Shown one piece after another: positions 33,793-42,851 of a stretch of 64,000 bases of DNA. Each line of letters starts with the position of its first letter. Positions within the stretch are counted from its first letter, which is position 1. Below the pieces are notes generated by a model. That model saw only the letters and a list, made by a program, of their open reading frames with translations, did no database searches and was not told where the DNA came from. Origin of the DNA: Mycobacteroides chelonae (GTDB lineage: Bacteria > Actinomycetota > Actinomycetes > Mycobacteriales > Mycobacteriaceae); NCBI RefSeq assembly GCF_016767715.1, contig NZ_CP050145.1, positions 4,030,001 to 4,094,000 of the forward strand, in the 5' to 3' direction. The translations under genes were made by a program, and so were the position numbers.

Positions 33793-35411
33793 AGGGCAGC
33801 CCTGATGGCGGCGTGCAGTTCACGCAGAGTGGAGCGGTCGGCCTTGACCTCCAGAACCCTGATGCCCCCGGCGGGTTCGTCCAGTGCGGGGCCGAGCTCC
33901 TCCACGGAGATGGATTGCGAATCGACATGGTAGGCCCGGCACAGGGCCGCGATGTCGACATCGTGCGGGGTTCCGAAGATGCGGGAGGACACGTCACCGA
34001 ATCTCGGATCGCCCTGTTCCAGCAGTTCGAAGATGCCGCCGCCGTTGTCATTTGAGACCACGATGGTCAAGTTCTCGGGGCGCGGCTCGGTCGGGCCTAT
34101 CAGCAGCCCCGAGCTGTCGTGCACGAAGGTGAGATCACCGATCAGGGCCACGGTACGACCCCCCTTATGCGCCAACGCCGCACCGATCGCGGTGGACACC
34201 GTGCCATCGATACCGGCGACCCCACGATTGGAACGCACCCGAACATCTCGGGCACCCCACGGGACCAGCGCGGCATCGCGTACCGGGTTGGAGGCGCCGA
34301 GCACCAGCTGGTCGCCGTCGCGCAATGACCCACATACCTTGGCCGCCACATGCAAACCGGTGGTCAGCGGATGAGTACCCAGCTGTACGCGCACCGCGTC
34401 GAGCGCCTTCTGGTGCGCGTGCGCGCACCGTTGCAACCACGCGGCATCCGGATTTCCGGACGTGACTGCCCGGGTTCCGGTGGCCTGGGAGTTGCCGGAC
34501 ACGTCGGGCCAGCGCGGGCCGGTGGTCAACGCGTATACCGGAATTCTATTGTCCGCCAACAATGATGACACCTGACGGTGCAGGGTCGGCCGTCCCAGCA
34601 TGATCACCTGCTGCGGATGCAACAGGGTCAGCGCCAGTGGATGCACAGGGTTGTCGGGTTGGGGCGCAGTAGGTTCGGCCACCGTGGGCAACATCGACAG
34701 GTTGGGGTGCGCGGCCGCGCCATGCCCCGCGATCACCACGGTATCGGGGGTCAGGTCGATCTCGACGGGTTCGTCGAACGTCACGTCCGGGGTGTAGGTC
34801 CACGGCATCCCGCCGGGGCGGCCCGCGGGTATCGCGCCCCCGTCGCGATCGGGCACAAGTGGTTCGCGCAACGGAATGTCGAACTGCACCGGGCCGGCAT
34901 TGGCAGTGCGGGATCCCTTGGCGGCAGCCAACACTCGACAAGTCGCCGAACGCCAGTGCGGGTTCTGCGCCTCAAGCTTCTCCGAGCCCTCCTCGGCCAG
35001 ACCGATGCTGATCGCGGCGCGAACCTGGGTGCCGAAGTAGCCGAGCTGCTCCATTGTCTGATTGGCACCGGTGCCGAGCAGTTCGTAGGGGCGGTTGGCG
35101 GACAGCACGATCAGCGGAATGCGGGCGTAATTGGCCTCCACCACCGCGGGCCCCAGATTGGCTACTGCCGTGCCGGACGTCATCGCCACCGGCACCGGAG
35201 CGCCGCCGGCCGCCGCCAGACCGACCGCCAGGAAGCCCGCGGTGCGCTCGTCGATGCGCACATGCAGACGCAACCGGCCGGCCTTGTCCGCATCGTGCAA
35301 TGCGAAGGCCAGGGGTGCGTTGCGCGACCCCGGACACAGCACGACATCGCGGACGCCGCCGCGGATCAGCTCGTCGACGACGGCATGGGCCTGTGCGGTC
35401 GACGGGTTCAT
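33789..35411 (-). CDS. menD: 2-succinyl-5-enolpyruvyl-6-hydroxy-3-cyclohexene-1-carboxylate synthase
   Basis: 540 residues of the thiamine-diphosphate enzyme family: [16 protein letters not shown] at the N-terminus, the catalytic-Glu region [32 protein letters not shown], and the ThDP/Mg motif [16 protein letters not shown]. Condenses isochorismate with 2-oxoglutarate. Located with menC and a BpoC-like hydrolase in the order menC-hydrolase-menD as in M. tuberculosis. Confidence 0.97.
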   Translation of the reverse strand: MNPSTAQAHAVVDELIRGGVRDVVLCPGSRNAPLAFALHDADKAGRLRLHVRIDERTAGFLAVGLAAAGGAPVPVAMTSGTAVANLGPAVVEANYARIPLIVLSANRPYELLGTGANQTMEQLGYFGTQVRAAISIGLAEEGSEKLEAQNPHWRSATCRVLAAAKGSRTANAGPVQFDIPLREPLVPDRDGGAIPAGRPGGMPWTYTPDVTFDEPVEIDLTPDTVVIAGHGAAAHPNLSMLPTVAEPTAPQPDNPVHPLALTLLHPQQVIMLGRPTLHRQVSSLLADNRIPVYALTTGPRWPDVSGNSQATGTRAVTSGNPDAAWLQRCAHAHQKALDAVRVQLGTHPLTTGLHVAAKVCGSLRDGDQLVLGASNPVRDAALVPWGARDVRVRSNRGVAGIDGTVSTAIGAALAHKGGRTVALIGDLTFVHDSSGLLIGPTEPRPENLTIVVSNDNGGGIFELLEQGDPRFGDVSSRIFGTPHDVDIAALCRAYHVDSQSISVEELGPALDEPAGGIRVLEVKADRSTLRELHAAIRAAL

Positions 35412-35423
35412 GCCATCAGGGTG

Positions 35424-36260
35424 TCATACCGCCTGTGAGGCGCTCGCAAAGAACTCCAGGATTACGCGGTTGACCTCGTCGGGACGTTCGATGAAGCCCA
35501 GGTGCCCGGCGTCGGCGATCTCGACGTAGGTGCCGCCGGGGATGGCCTCGGCCACCTCCCGGCCGAGGTATGGCGGCAGGGTCATATCGTCGCTGAATCC
35601 GATGACCAGCGACGGAACCGTGATGCCTGAGTACGCGCCGGGCCGATCGGGGGCAGGGATGGCACTGCGCTGGTGATCGATGCCACCCGAGGTCGGCTCC
35701 GGCCACAGCGTGAACATGTCGATCCAGTCCTTGATCGCGGCATCGTTGTTGAGGGTCTTCGGCGAGAAGTTCAACAGCAGACGCATGGCCGCCTGATATG
35801 CCGCCGGCACCTGCACACCCGATGCGGACAGTTCGAGCTCGGCCTTGCGGAAGAACGATCGGGTGGAGTCCTCGCGCCCCCGCGTTCCCATGAACACCGC
35901 TGCGGTCACCAGGTCCGGACGGGTGAGCGCGAGTTCCTGGGCGATGAGCGCGCCCATGGAAAACCCGACCAATCGGGCCGGAGCCGCGCCGAGGCTCTCG
36001 ATGAGCGCCGCGGCGTCGGCCACCATGTCCTGCAGGGTGAAACCGTCGGCGCACTCGGTGGTCGGCGGTATCCCCCGGTTGTTATAGGTGATGGTGCGAT
36101 AACCCGCGGCACGAAATGCCGGTACCTGGTGCAGGTGCCAGCTGCGCCCGGCACCACCGCGCCCCGAGATGAAGACGACGGGATCACCGGAGGCGCCGAG
36201 CGCCAGGGGCCCACGATCGTCGTAACTGATCTGGATGCCGTTGATGTTCGCGAGAGGCAC
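35424..36260 (-). CDS. Alpha/beta hydrolase, BpoC-like
   Basis: 278 residues from GTG at 36260, 11 bp after the menC stop. FISGRGGAGRSWHLHQV is the oxyanion region, GFSMGALIAQE the nucleophile elbow, then FSDDMTLP (acid) and DAGHLGFIERPDEV (His). Resembles Rv0554 (BpoC), annotated as peroxidase-like but lacking a defined reaction. By location it could serve menaquinone synthesis, for example a MenH-like step or DHNA-CoA hydrolysis; this is inference. Confidence 0.85.
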   Translation of the reverse strand: MPLANINGIQISYDDRGPLALGASGDPVVFISGRGGAGRSWHLHQVPAFRAAGYRTITYNNRGIPPTTECADGFTLQDMVADAAALIESLGAAPARLVGFSMGALIAQELALTRPDLVTAAVFMGTRGREDSTRSFFRKAELELSASGVQVPAAYQAAMRLLLNFSPKTLNNDAAIKDWIDMFTLWPEPTSGGIDHQRSAIPAPDRPGAYSGITVPSLVIGFSDDMTLPPYLGREVAEAIPGGTYVEIADAGHLGFIERPDEVNRVILEFFASASQAV

Positions 36261-36271
36261 GTTGAGAGAAC

Positions 36272-37261
36272 CTACCGGTTCAGCAGCGGGTAGCAGTCGG
36301 CCACACGGCGCCGCCACCAGTCGCGGCGGTCTGCGGCGGCGACGAGTGTCGCCAGCCGATCCGGGTCGGGTGTGAACGACGACACCGGCAGGTAACCGTC
36401 CTCGGGCGTCGGCGCCTGCGCCACATCCTCGACAAAGAATCCCCCGGTCCCCAATCCGCAGGCATGCTCGAGCACCGGCAGTGCCGCGGCCGCACGCAAA
36501 CCGATACCGATACCGACCGCGCTGTCCAGGGCGCTGGAAATCACCGCGGGCATACCGATCCGCGAGGCGATATCCAGCAGCGCGGCCACCCCGCCGAGCG
36601 GGGCCACCTTGAGCACCGCGATATCGGCCGCGCAAGCCCGCGCAACACGCATCGGATCGCTTGCACGCCTGATGCTCTCGTCGGCCGCGATCGGCACATC
36701 CGGGAGCCGCCGACGCACCTCCGCCAGTTCCTCGACCGTGGCGCAGGGTTGTTCGGCGTACTCGAGAGCGCCCGTGCGGGTCAGTGCCCTCAGTGCCTCA
36801 ACGGCCTGCTCGACGGTCCATCCCGCGTTGGCGTCCACCCGTACGGTGGGGATCTGCGCGCGGACCGCCTCGACACGCGCGATGTCGTCATCCAGGGTCT
36901 GCCCGGGCTCGGCCACCTTGACCTTGGCGGTGCGGGCGCCCGGGAAACGAGCCAGCACCTCGGGCACCGCCGCGGCGGCCACCGCGGGCACGGTGGCGTT
37001 GACCGGAATTCGGGTGCGCCGCGGCTCCGGAAGCTCGTAGTAGGCGGCCTCGATCGCCGCGGCCAACCAGGCTGAGGCCTCAGGCGGCTGATATTCGGGA
37101 AAGGCACCAAACTCACCCCAGCCCGCAGGGCCGTCGACCAACGCCACCTCACGGGTGGTGATGCCGCGGAATCGCACCCGCATGGGTAGCGCGACCACGT
37201 GCAGCCGGTCCAGCACATCGTCTAACGCGGGCAACTCCACACCTGCGATCGTCGCACGCAA
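36272..37261 (-). CDS. menC: o-Succinylbenzoate synthase
   Basis: 329 residues from TTG at 37261 (an in-frame GTG at 37240 gives 322). Enolase-superfamily motifs: AKVKVAEPG (catalytic Lys pair), VRVDANAGW (metal Asp), EYAEQP (metal Glu), IAADES and VLKVAPLGG (second catalytic Lys). The N-terminal VVALPMRVRFRGITTREVAL and GWGEFGAFPEY are typical of actinobacterial MenC. Dehydrates SHCHC to o-succinylbenzoate, upstream of menE. Confidence 0.96.
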   Translation of the reverse strand: MRATIAGVELPALDDVLDRLHVVALPMRVRFRGITTREVALVDGPAGWGEFGAFPEYQPPEASAWLAAAIEAAYYELPEPRRTRIPVNATVPAVAAAAVPEVLARFPGARTAKVKVAEPGQTLDDDIARVEAVRAQIPTVRVDANAGWTVEQAVEALRALTRTGALEYAEQPCATVEELAEVRRRLPDVPIAADESIRRASDPMRVARACAADIAVLKVAPLGGVAALLDIASRIGMPAVISSALDSAVGIGIGLRAAAALPVLEHACGLGTGGFFVEDVAQAPTPEDGYLPVSSFTPDPDRLATLVAAADRRDWWRRRVADCYPLLNR

Positions 37262-37366
37262 TTCAGAACGTCCGACGAGAAGCCCTGAAAGTGACTTTGG
37301 CTTCTAGAGCCGCACCGCAACCGGGTGCGAATCTGCTCGCATCGATGGATAGGCAAAGGAGAGCAG

Positions 37367-37693
37367 ATGCTGACGGTTCACGGTCTCGCGGGATTTCAAT
37401 CGGGCTGCCGGTGCGCGGGCTGTTCCACGGCCGAGTCGCAGCGACTGCAGCGAATCGGTGACTCAGAACGCGAACGCTGGGAGCGGATCAACCAGCGGGC
37501 CGCCCGGCGAACCCAGCGCTACTTCGCCGACGCCGGGAATCATCCGTTGAACTGGCAGAAGCCCTGGACCACCGAGGAGATCGACAAGGCCCTGGACGCG
37601 TCGACCACCGCGGCACAAGTCGCGGCTCGCTTGGGCCGCTCGATCGGAGCCGTCCACGCGGCACGGCGGCGGTTCGGCCCGCGCGCCAGTTAA
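37367..37693 (+). CDS. Hypothetical protein with Cys cluster and C-terminal helix-turn-helix-like segment
   Basis: 108 residues; ATG at 37367 follows AAGGAGAG. The N-terminal GCRCAGCS gives a C-x-C-x2-C cluster after a His (TVHGLAGFQSGC), a possible zinc site. The C-terminal half, TTEEIDKALDASTTAAQVAARLGRSIGAVHAARRRF, reads as a helix-turn-helix that tests one promoter-like element. The arrangement resembles small phage or HNH-associated DNA-binding proteins. No precise family. It stands alone on the plus strand, 12 bp before the first operator of the ClpN-fusion gene. Confidence 0.6.
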   Translation: MLTVHGLAGFQSGCRCAGCSTAESQRLQRIGDSERERWERINQRAARRTQRYFADAGNHPLNWQKPWTTEEIDKALDASTTAAQVAARLGRSIGAVHAARRRFGPRAS

Positions 37694-37705
37694 GGCCACC
37701 AACTG

Positions 37706-37751
37706 GTCAACTTTCAGTTGACAGTGCGATATCGTCAACCTAAGGTTGACG
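37706..37751. promoter_or_regulatory. Tandem GTCAA-N7-TTGAC operators
   Basis: Operator 1: GTCAACT (37706-37712), TTC, AGTTGAC (37716-37722). Operator 2: CGTCAACCT (37733-37741), A, AGGTTGACG (37743-37751). Centres are 28 bp apart and operator 2 ends one base before the ATG at 37753. A closely similar pair precedes the other ClpN locus (56608-56653). Confidence 0.75.
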
Positions 37752-37752
37752 C

Positions 37753-38454
37753 ATGGCCGACTTCTCCCTCTCTCTCGACAACTTGATCGAGTCGGTGCGC
37801 GGGATGCATCCCGACGGCACCGCCTTGGACCGCCTGTCCGATGCGATGTTGCTGGCCGGACGGCTCTCCGATCATGCCGATGCCCTGATCGGACATTTCG
37901 TAGACCAGGCCCGACGCTCTGGCGCCTCCTGGAGCGAAATCGGGTCCAGCATGGGCGTCTCCAAGCAGGCGGCGCAGAAGCGCTTCGTGCCATCGGTACG
38001 GATGTTCTCCCGCTTCACCGACCGGGCCCGGCGATCAGTCGTGGCAGCAGCAGGGTTCGCACTCACCGATGGCACACCGATCACCGTCGACCACCTTCTG
38101 GCCGGAACCGTAAGTGATCCGAAAGGACTCGCCGCACTTATCGTTTCGCAGTCCGGGATAAGCACCGAAGCCCTAGGAATTCCCGTGCGGGCGCTACCCG
38201 ACTACGAGACCGTCGCCCCGAAACTGCCCACCGCGGAATTCGACGGTGATGCGCAGGAGGCACTGGAAGCCACGTTGCACACCGCACTTCGGCTGGGCCA
38301 CAACTACATCGGTACCGAGCACCTGCTGCTGGCAATCCTGTCCGGCCACACGGAAATCTCCCGAAAGCTCTCCGATCTGGGCCTCAACGCACTGGTGGCC
38401 GAAGAGCAGGTGAACCGTCTCCTCGGCGACATTTTGAACGGTAGAACCCCCTAG
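37753..38454 (+). CDS. Fusion of a helix-turn-helix domain and a ClpN (Clp repeat) domain
   Basis: 233 residues. Residues about 1-85 form a small helical domain with a helix-turn-helix (RRSGASWSEIGSSMGVSKQAAQKRF). Residues about 90-233 hold two Clp N-terminal repeats (FALTDGTPITVDHLLAGTV and TALRLGHNYIGTEHLLLAIL), normally the substrate/adaptor-binding part of ClpA/ClpC ATPases. There is no ATPase domain. Probably a self-regulating protein that links protein quality control signals to transcription. The two operators end right at the start codon, so autoregulation is likely. The locus at 55796-56605 encodes the same two parts as separate genes. Confidence 0.87.
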   Translation: MADFSLSLDNLIESVRGMHPDGTALDRLSDAMLLAGRLSDHADALIGHFVDQARRSGASWSEIGSSMGVSKQAAQKRFVPSVRMFSRFTDRARRSVVAAAGFALTDGTPITVDHLLAGTVSDPKGLAALIVSQSGISTEALGIPVRALPDYETVAPKLPTAEFDGDAQEALEATLHTALRLGHNYIGTEHLLLAILSGHTEISRKLSDLGLNALVAEEQVNRLLGDILNGRTP

Positions 38455-38486
38455 TCAGCGCGACCCCAGGGGCGTACCCTAATGTC

Positions 38487-38936
38487 ATGCCAGTTGACAT
38501 CAAGCCCGTTCCCAAATGGCTCAGATACTTCAACAAGGTCGTCATCGGCGGGCACAAGATAGGCCTCAAATTGCCGATGGTGGTCCTCACCGTGCCGGGC
38601 GCCAAGTCGGGCAAGCCGCGGCCGACTCCCATCACCCCGTTCACACTCGACGGCCACCGCTATGCCGTCGGCGGAGTTCCCGGATCGTCATGGATTACCA
38701 ATGCACGCAAGGCCAAAGAGGGCACCCTGACCCAAGGCCGCCGCACCCAGCGGGTCCGGATCATCGAGCTGTCGCCCGAAGATTCCCGACCTGTGCTGCG
38801 CGCGTTTCCGGTCGAAGTACCCACCGGAGTCGGCTTCATCAGAAACGCCGGACTGGTCAAAGAGGGCACCCCCGATGAGTTCGAAGCTCTCGCCGGGATT
38901 GCCGCCGTCTTCCGGTTTGATCCGCTGGAAGGCTAG
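38487..38936 (+). CDS. F420-dependent nitroreductase/quinone reductase family protein (Ddn-like)
   Basis: 149 residues. MVVLTVPGAKSGKPRPTPITPF and the following DGHRYAVGGVPGSSWITNARKAKEG are the deazaflavin (F420)-binding signature of the Ddn/DUF385 split beta-barrel family. In mycobacteria these reduce quinones or unknown substrates with F420H2. The substrate is not deducible. The 3' end overlaps the convergent GGDEF gene by 4 bp. Confidence 0.9.
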   Translation: MPVDIKPVPKWLRYFNKVVIGGHKIGLKLPMVVLTVPGAKSGKPRPTPITPFTLDGHRYAVGGVPGSSWITNARKAKEGTLTQGRRTQRVRIIELSPEDSRPVLRAFPVEVPTGVGFIRNAGLVKEGTPDEFEALAGIAAVFRFDPLEG

Positions 38937-40126
38937 GCGCCCGACTGCCACACGTAGTGATCACCGGAATCCAATCCCGGGTGAAGGATCCGAGATTGGT
39001 TACCGCCATTGCGCTTCGCCTCATACATCGCACGATCGGCGCAGGCGGTCAGTACATCGATGGCCTCTCGTGATGCCGCCGACGCCACACTGGAAACCGG
39101 CTGCGCCGCCACCCCCACACTCGCGGTCACCGCGATGCCTGCCGGCTTGGACGCCGTCACCGCTTCCCGGAGCCGGGTGGCGAAATCAATGACGGCATGC
39201 GCAGGGCAGATTGTCACTACAATGAACTCCTCGCCGCCCGAGCGGCCCACCGTGTTTCCCCGCATCGATTCGCCCACGAACGCGTTGGCCAGGTCGACAA
39301 GCACCCGGTCACCCGTGCCGTGGCCGTACTGATCGTTGATCGACTTGAAGCGATCGATATCGACGATGGCGGCGGCGACCACTCGGTCGCCTTCCAACCC
39401 GTGCTCACGCATCAACCCGCCGTGCAGACGCTGCCACTCGCCGTAGATGCCGCGCCGGTTGAGCAGCCCGGTGAGCGGATCCCGCTGTGCCGCCAGCGCA
39501 TCCAAGCGCACCACCGCGATCCCGAATTGGATGACCATGGGTATCAACACCACGACCACCAGCATGCTGGTCACTTTCACCACCGCGGTCATCGCCGCAC
39601 CCACCGTGCCCTCGGCAAGCAGACGCAGCGACAGCGCGAAGATCACCGGGCCGCACCACGCCACGTGCGCCAGCAGCAGCCGGTTACCCAGGAAGAAGCT
39701 GACGTACGCGCCGACCGGCGTGAACAGCACCGTTCCCACCAAACCTGCCAGCGGGTCGGAGTCCTGCCAGCAGGCCACCGCGATTCCGACGTCGGCGAAG
39801 GCGACAAACGCGACCGCTTCACGCAGAGAAGGCCACGGCCCTACAACCCAGCGCACCGCCCACCCCAGCGCGCCGAGCGCGCACACCACGACGATGGCGC
39901 GACCCACCGTGCTTCGGGGCCCGGTGTCGCTGAACTGCACCGCCACGCAGATCGCGGCGAAGATCAACGCATACCCGCCGATGAGGTTGCGAACGGTCCG
40001 GTCGAGCTTGCGTTCCCGCAGGAAGGCCCGCAGCCAGCCCGTCGGGACCGGCTCGGTCCACCACTGGAGCAGAAAACTCATCCAGGCGGTGGCACGGACG
40101 TACGAGACAATTCTGTTCAGCGGCAT
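38933..40126 (-). CDS. Membrane-bound diguanylate cyclase (GGDEF domain)
   Basis: 397 residues. About six hydrophobic helices in residues 45-205, then a GGDEF domain: DPLTGLLNRRGIYGEW, DIDRFKSINDQYGHGTGDRVL and the active-site GRSGGEEFIVV. Catalyses cyclic di-GMP formation from GTP at the inner membrane. No EAL domain. The ATG at 40126 directly abuts the pirin stop, so it is the second gene of that operon. The N-terminal membrane part resembles MHYT-less, MASE-type sensors of unknown ligand. Confidence 0.92.
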   Translation of the reverse strand: MPLNRIVSYVRATAWMSFLLQWWTEPVPTGWLRAFLRERKLDRTVRNLIGGYALIFAAICVAVQFSDTGPRSTVGRAIVVVCALGALGWAVRWVVGPWPSLREAVAFVAFADVGIAVACWQDSDPLAGLVGTVLFTPVGAYVSFFLGNRLLLAHVAWCGPVIFALSLRLLAEGTVGAAMTAVVKVTSMLVVVVLIPMVIQFGIAVVRLDALAAQRDPLTGLLNRRGIYGEWQRLHGGLMREHGLEGDRVVAAAIVDIDRFKSINDQYGHGTGDRVLVDLANAFVGESMRGNTVGRSGGEEFIVVTICPAHAVIDFATRLREAVTASKPAGIAVTASVGVAAQPVSSVASAASREAIDVLTACADRAMYEAKRNGGNQSRILHPGLDSGDHYVWQSGA

Positions 40127-41134
40127 CTAAATTCCCGGGTTGGCGGTCGGCGCGTTGCGCCTCGGGACCATCCGCACGGTCGGCAGTGGCGGGGCAGGCA
40201 AACGAGGCACCGCACCCTCATATCCCTGCACCTGCCCGAAGCGCTCGGACTCGGCCTGCCACTCCTCGCGAAACCCCGCGATCTCGTCGTGATCACGGCC
40301 GACGAAGTTCCACCACATCACGATCTGCTCACCGAACGGCCTGCCGCCCAACAGGATCGCCCGCGCTACCGCATCGGTCGGGTTGAGCACGGTGAGCTGA
40401 TCGACGCCGGTACCGACGTATCCGAGCTCGCCCCGCGACAACCTGGTTCCGGACAACTCCACCGCCTCGGTGTCCACCAGCAGCCCGTGCTCAAAACCGG
40501 GATCGACGTCGAATCGCACCAGGCTGCGCGGTTGCAATGTCAGCTCGGCACCAAGCAACGGCGTGGCAGTGCGCACCGGCGATACCTGCCCCGCCAGGGT
40601 CCCCAAAAACACACGCAGACTGACCCCACCCACGGCGACCGCATCGGGCGCGTAATGCTGAAAATCCCGTGCCGCGTCCCGGGATTCATCGGGCAACGCG
40701 ACCCATAGCTGTACGCCGTGCAGCGTGGTGGTGTGGGCCGTCGACACCTCCGAGTGGCAGATGCCGTGCCCACCCGTCATCAGGTTGAGCTCCCCCGGCC
40801 GCACCATCGCGTGCACTCCGTTGCTATCGCGATGCTCGATCTCTCCGGCGAACAGCCAGCTGACCGTCTGCAGTCCGGTATGCGGATGGGGCGCCACATC
40901 CATGCCGCCGGACTGCGCGATGTCGTCGGGTCCGTAGTGGTCGGCGAAGCACCAGGCGCCGATCAGCGATCTCCCGGCCTGAGGCAGGGTCCGCAGCACC
41001 GTCATCGCACGTGGCCCCCCGAGAGGAACCTCTCGGGGAGTGAGTATTTCGACCACCGGACGGCCACGTCCATCCCGCGGGCACGGCCCGCCCTCGCAGC
41101 GGGTCTCCGTCGGGGCTGTCTCGGTATTGCTCAT
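40127..41134 (-). CDS. Pirin family protein
   Basis: 335 residues from the ATG at 41134 (MSNTETAPTE); the longer frame would cover the divergent gene start. Cupin metal site typical of pirins: APHPHTGLQTVSWLFAGEIEHRDS (His pair) and MTGGHGICHSE (His/Glu). GGPRAMTVLRTLPQAGRSLIGAWCFADHYGP is the characteristic pirin opening. Pirins act as quercetinase-like dioxygenases or redox sensors. Co-transcribed with the diguanylate cyclase. Confidence 0.93.
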   Translation of the reverse strand: MSNTETAPTETRCEGGPCPRDGRGRPVVEILTPREVPLGGPRAMTVLRTLPQAGRSLIGAWCFADHYGPDDIAQSGGMDVAPHPHTGLQTVSWLFAGEIEHRDSNGVHAMVRPGELNLMTGGHGICHSEVSTAHTTTLHGVQLWVALPDESRDAARDFQHYAPDAVAVGGVSLRVFLGTLAGQVSPVRTATPLLGAELTLQPRSLVRFDVDPGFEHGLLVDTEAVELSGTRLSRGELGYVGTGVDQLTVLNPTDAVARAILLGGRPFGEQIVMWWNFVGRDHDEIAGFREEWQAESERFGQVQGYEGAVPRLPAPPLPTVRMVPRRNAPTANPGI

Positions 41135-41183
41135 GTCCTCATCATCGGCCGAACTCACGGTGCGTGCGGCATAGTTGGTCACC

Positions 41184-41534
41184 ATGGACGGATCCGAATC
41201 CACCACCACGGTCGCCGACGCACCCGATAACCACCGATTCGAGATAACGGCAGACGGCGAACGCGCGGGCTTCACCGAATACCTGGATACCGCGCTGAGC
41301 GGCACGAAGGTGCGGATTTTCTATCACACGGAGATCGACGAGAAGTTCGGCGGCCGCGGCCTCGCCGGGACACTCGTTGAGTCGGCCCTGACATCCACAC
41401 GGTCCACCGGGCGCAGGATCGTGCCGGTGTGCCCGTACGTCCGGAAATTCGTCGGCAAGCACCATGAGTTCGACGACATCGTCGACCCGGTGACACCGGA
41501 GGCACTGGCCGCGGTCGAGGCCCGCCAGGGATGA
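41184..41534 (+). CDS. GNAT-type N-acetyltransferase (YjdJ-like)
   Basis: 116 residues from ATG at 41184 (MDGSESTTTV). HTEIDEKFGGRGLAGTLVESAL contains the acetyl-CoA loop (Gly-Gly-Arg-Gly-Leu-Ala) and RIVPVCPYVRKFVGKHHEFDDIV the last strands of the small YjdJ-type acetyltransferases. Substrate unknown. Overlaps the next gene by ATGA. Confidence 0.9.
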   Translation: MDGSESTTTVADAPDNHRFEITADGERAGFTEYLDTALSGTKVRIFYHTEIDEKFGGRGLAGTLVESALTSTRSTGRRIVPVCPYVRKFVGKHHEFDDIVDPVTPEALAAVEARQG

Positions 41535-41989
41535 CCGCGAAGCGCGTCTACATCGACAAGCAGACTCCGTCTGTCTACCAGGGGCTGACCAAAGCCGCCG
41601 CCGAACTCCGCGCCCAGGCCACCGAGGCCGGGCTCTCGCGAACAACGCTGGAATTGGTCAATATTCGCGTATCCCAACTCAATCGCTGCCTGTTCTGTCT
41701 CGATCTGCACACCCGGGTCGCGCTCGAGGAAGGTGAGTCAGCTCAGCGGATCGCAGTACTGCCGGTGTGGCAGGAGGCCGAGTTGTTCACCGATGTCGAG
41801 CGCGCGGCCCTGACGATCGCCGAAGCCGTGACGGAGGTCACCGCAGGCCACCTCACCGATGAGCAGTACGCCGCCGCGCGGGCGCATCTCTCCGACGATC
41901 AGGTATCAGTGCTGGTCTGGTCGGCCATCATGATCAACACGTTCAATCGGATCTCGATTCTGAGCCGCCACCCGATCACGCGGCGCTGA
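41531..41989 (+). CDS. Carboxymuconolactone decarboxylase family protein (AhpD-like)
   Basis: 152 residues. Active-site motif NRCLFCLDLHTRVALEEG holds the C-x2-C-x3-H set used by AhpD-type alkylhydroperoxidases. All-helical, soluble. Likely a mycothiol- or lipoamide-linked peroxidase or decarboxylase. Coupled to the acetyltransferase gene; divergent from the pirin/diguanylate cyclase operon. Confidence 0.9.
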   Translation: MTAKRVYIDKQTPSVYQGLTKAAAELRAQATEAGLSRTTLELVNIRVSQLNRCLFCLDLHTRVALEEGESAQRIAVLPVWQEAELFTDVERAALTIAEAVTEVTAGHLTDEQYAAARAHLSDDQVSVLVWSAIMINTFNRISILSRHPITRR

Positions 41990-42096
41990 CCCCCGGCACC
42001 TGGCGCGGGAATACAACCGAGCCACCATGAGTTAGATTTCTTACGCCAGGCTAATGATCTGGCCATTGACATATCTCACGGGGAAGGTATTCGACG

Positions 42097-42795
42097 ATGC
42101 CTCAGGTGCGTGCCACACGTTTCCGCAAGTCAGCGCGCGCGATAGTGGTCGCCGCGACGCTGGCTACCGCTCTGTCCGGGTGCACTGTCTACAAGACGCT
42201 CACCAAACCCTCGGAGACTCCCCCGCCGCCGCCCGCGACCTCACAGGTCAGCGATCAAGACCAGATCCGTCAAGTCACCGCCCAGCTCGGCAAGGCCCTC
42301 GGCAGCCTCGATCTGGACGCCGGTAATGCCCTGACCTGCCCGCGCTACCAGGTGTCCAGCCGCACCGCGGACGAGAAGCTCGTGCCCTCGATCAACTCGT
42401 GGCAGGGCGCCGAGGAAGCCTTGATGTACGGCGACACTTCCACCTTGTCCAGCAGTGTGGCACAACGATTCCCGAGTGCGGGAAGCAGCGAGCGCGCCAC
42501 CCTGGTCAAGGCGATCGTCGGCCGCGACCAGTTCGCTTATGCCGCGACCGTGCTGCAGGTGATCCGCGAGAACACCACCGTCGAGAAGTTCGCGATCGAC
42601 AACATCAAGATCATCGGCGACAGCGCCACCGGAGACATCACCGCGACCTACAGCTTTGGCGGTGCCGCTACCCAAACCCAGACCAAGCCGAACCAGTTCC
42701 GCAAGGAGGGTGGCAAGTGGGCCTGGTGCCAGCAGCCGCCGCCGGGCCTGTTCACCCAGTGGACGACATCCACGTCGGCACAGTCGTCGGCGTAG
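42097..42795 (+). CDS. Lipoprotein of unknown function
   Basis: 232 residues. Signal peptide with lipobox (LATALSGC, Cys29), then a Pro-rich linker and a domain with a Cys pair (LTCPRY and WAWCQQ) and NTF2-like features: an N-terminal helical part QDQIRQVTAQLGKALGSLD and strands ending ITATYSFG. RBS GGGGAAGG before ATG at 42097; a TTGACA promoter hexamer lies about 30 bp upstream. Membrane-anchored outside the cell. Immediately before menB on the same strand. Confidence 0.85.
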   Translation: MPQVRATRFRKSARAIVVAATLATALSGCTVYKTLTKPSETPPPPPATSQVSDQDQIRQVTAQLGKALGSLDLDAGNALTCPRYQVSSRTADEKLVPSINSWQGAEEALMYGDTSTLSSSVAQRFPSAGSSERATLVKAIVGRDQFAYAATVLQVIRENTTVEKFAIDNIKIIGDSATGDITATYSFGGAATQTQTKPNQFRKEGGKWAWCQQPPPGLFTQWTTSTSAQSSA

Positions 42796-42851
42796 TCGTT
42801 CACGGGTAGCGTCGACCGGCCGCACATCGGGCGGCCTCTAGAGTCGGAGCC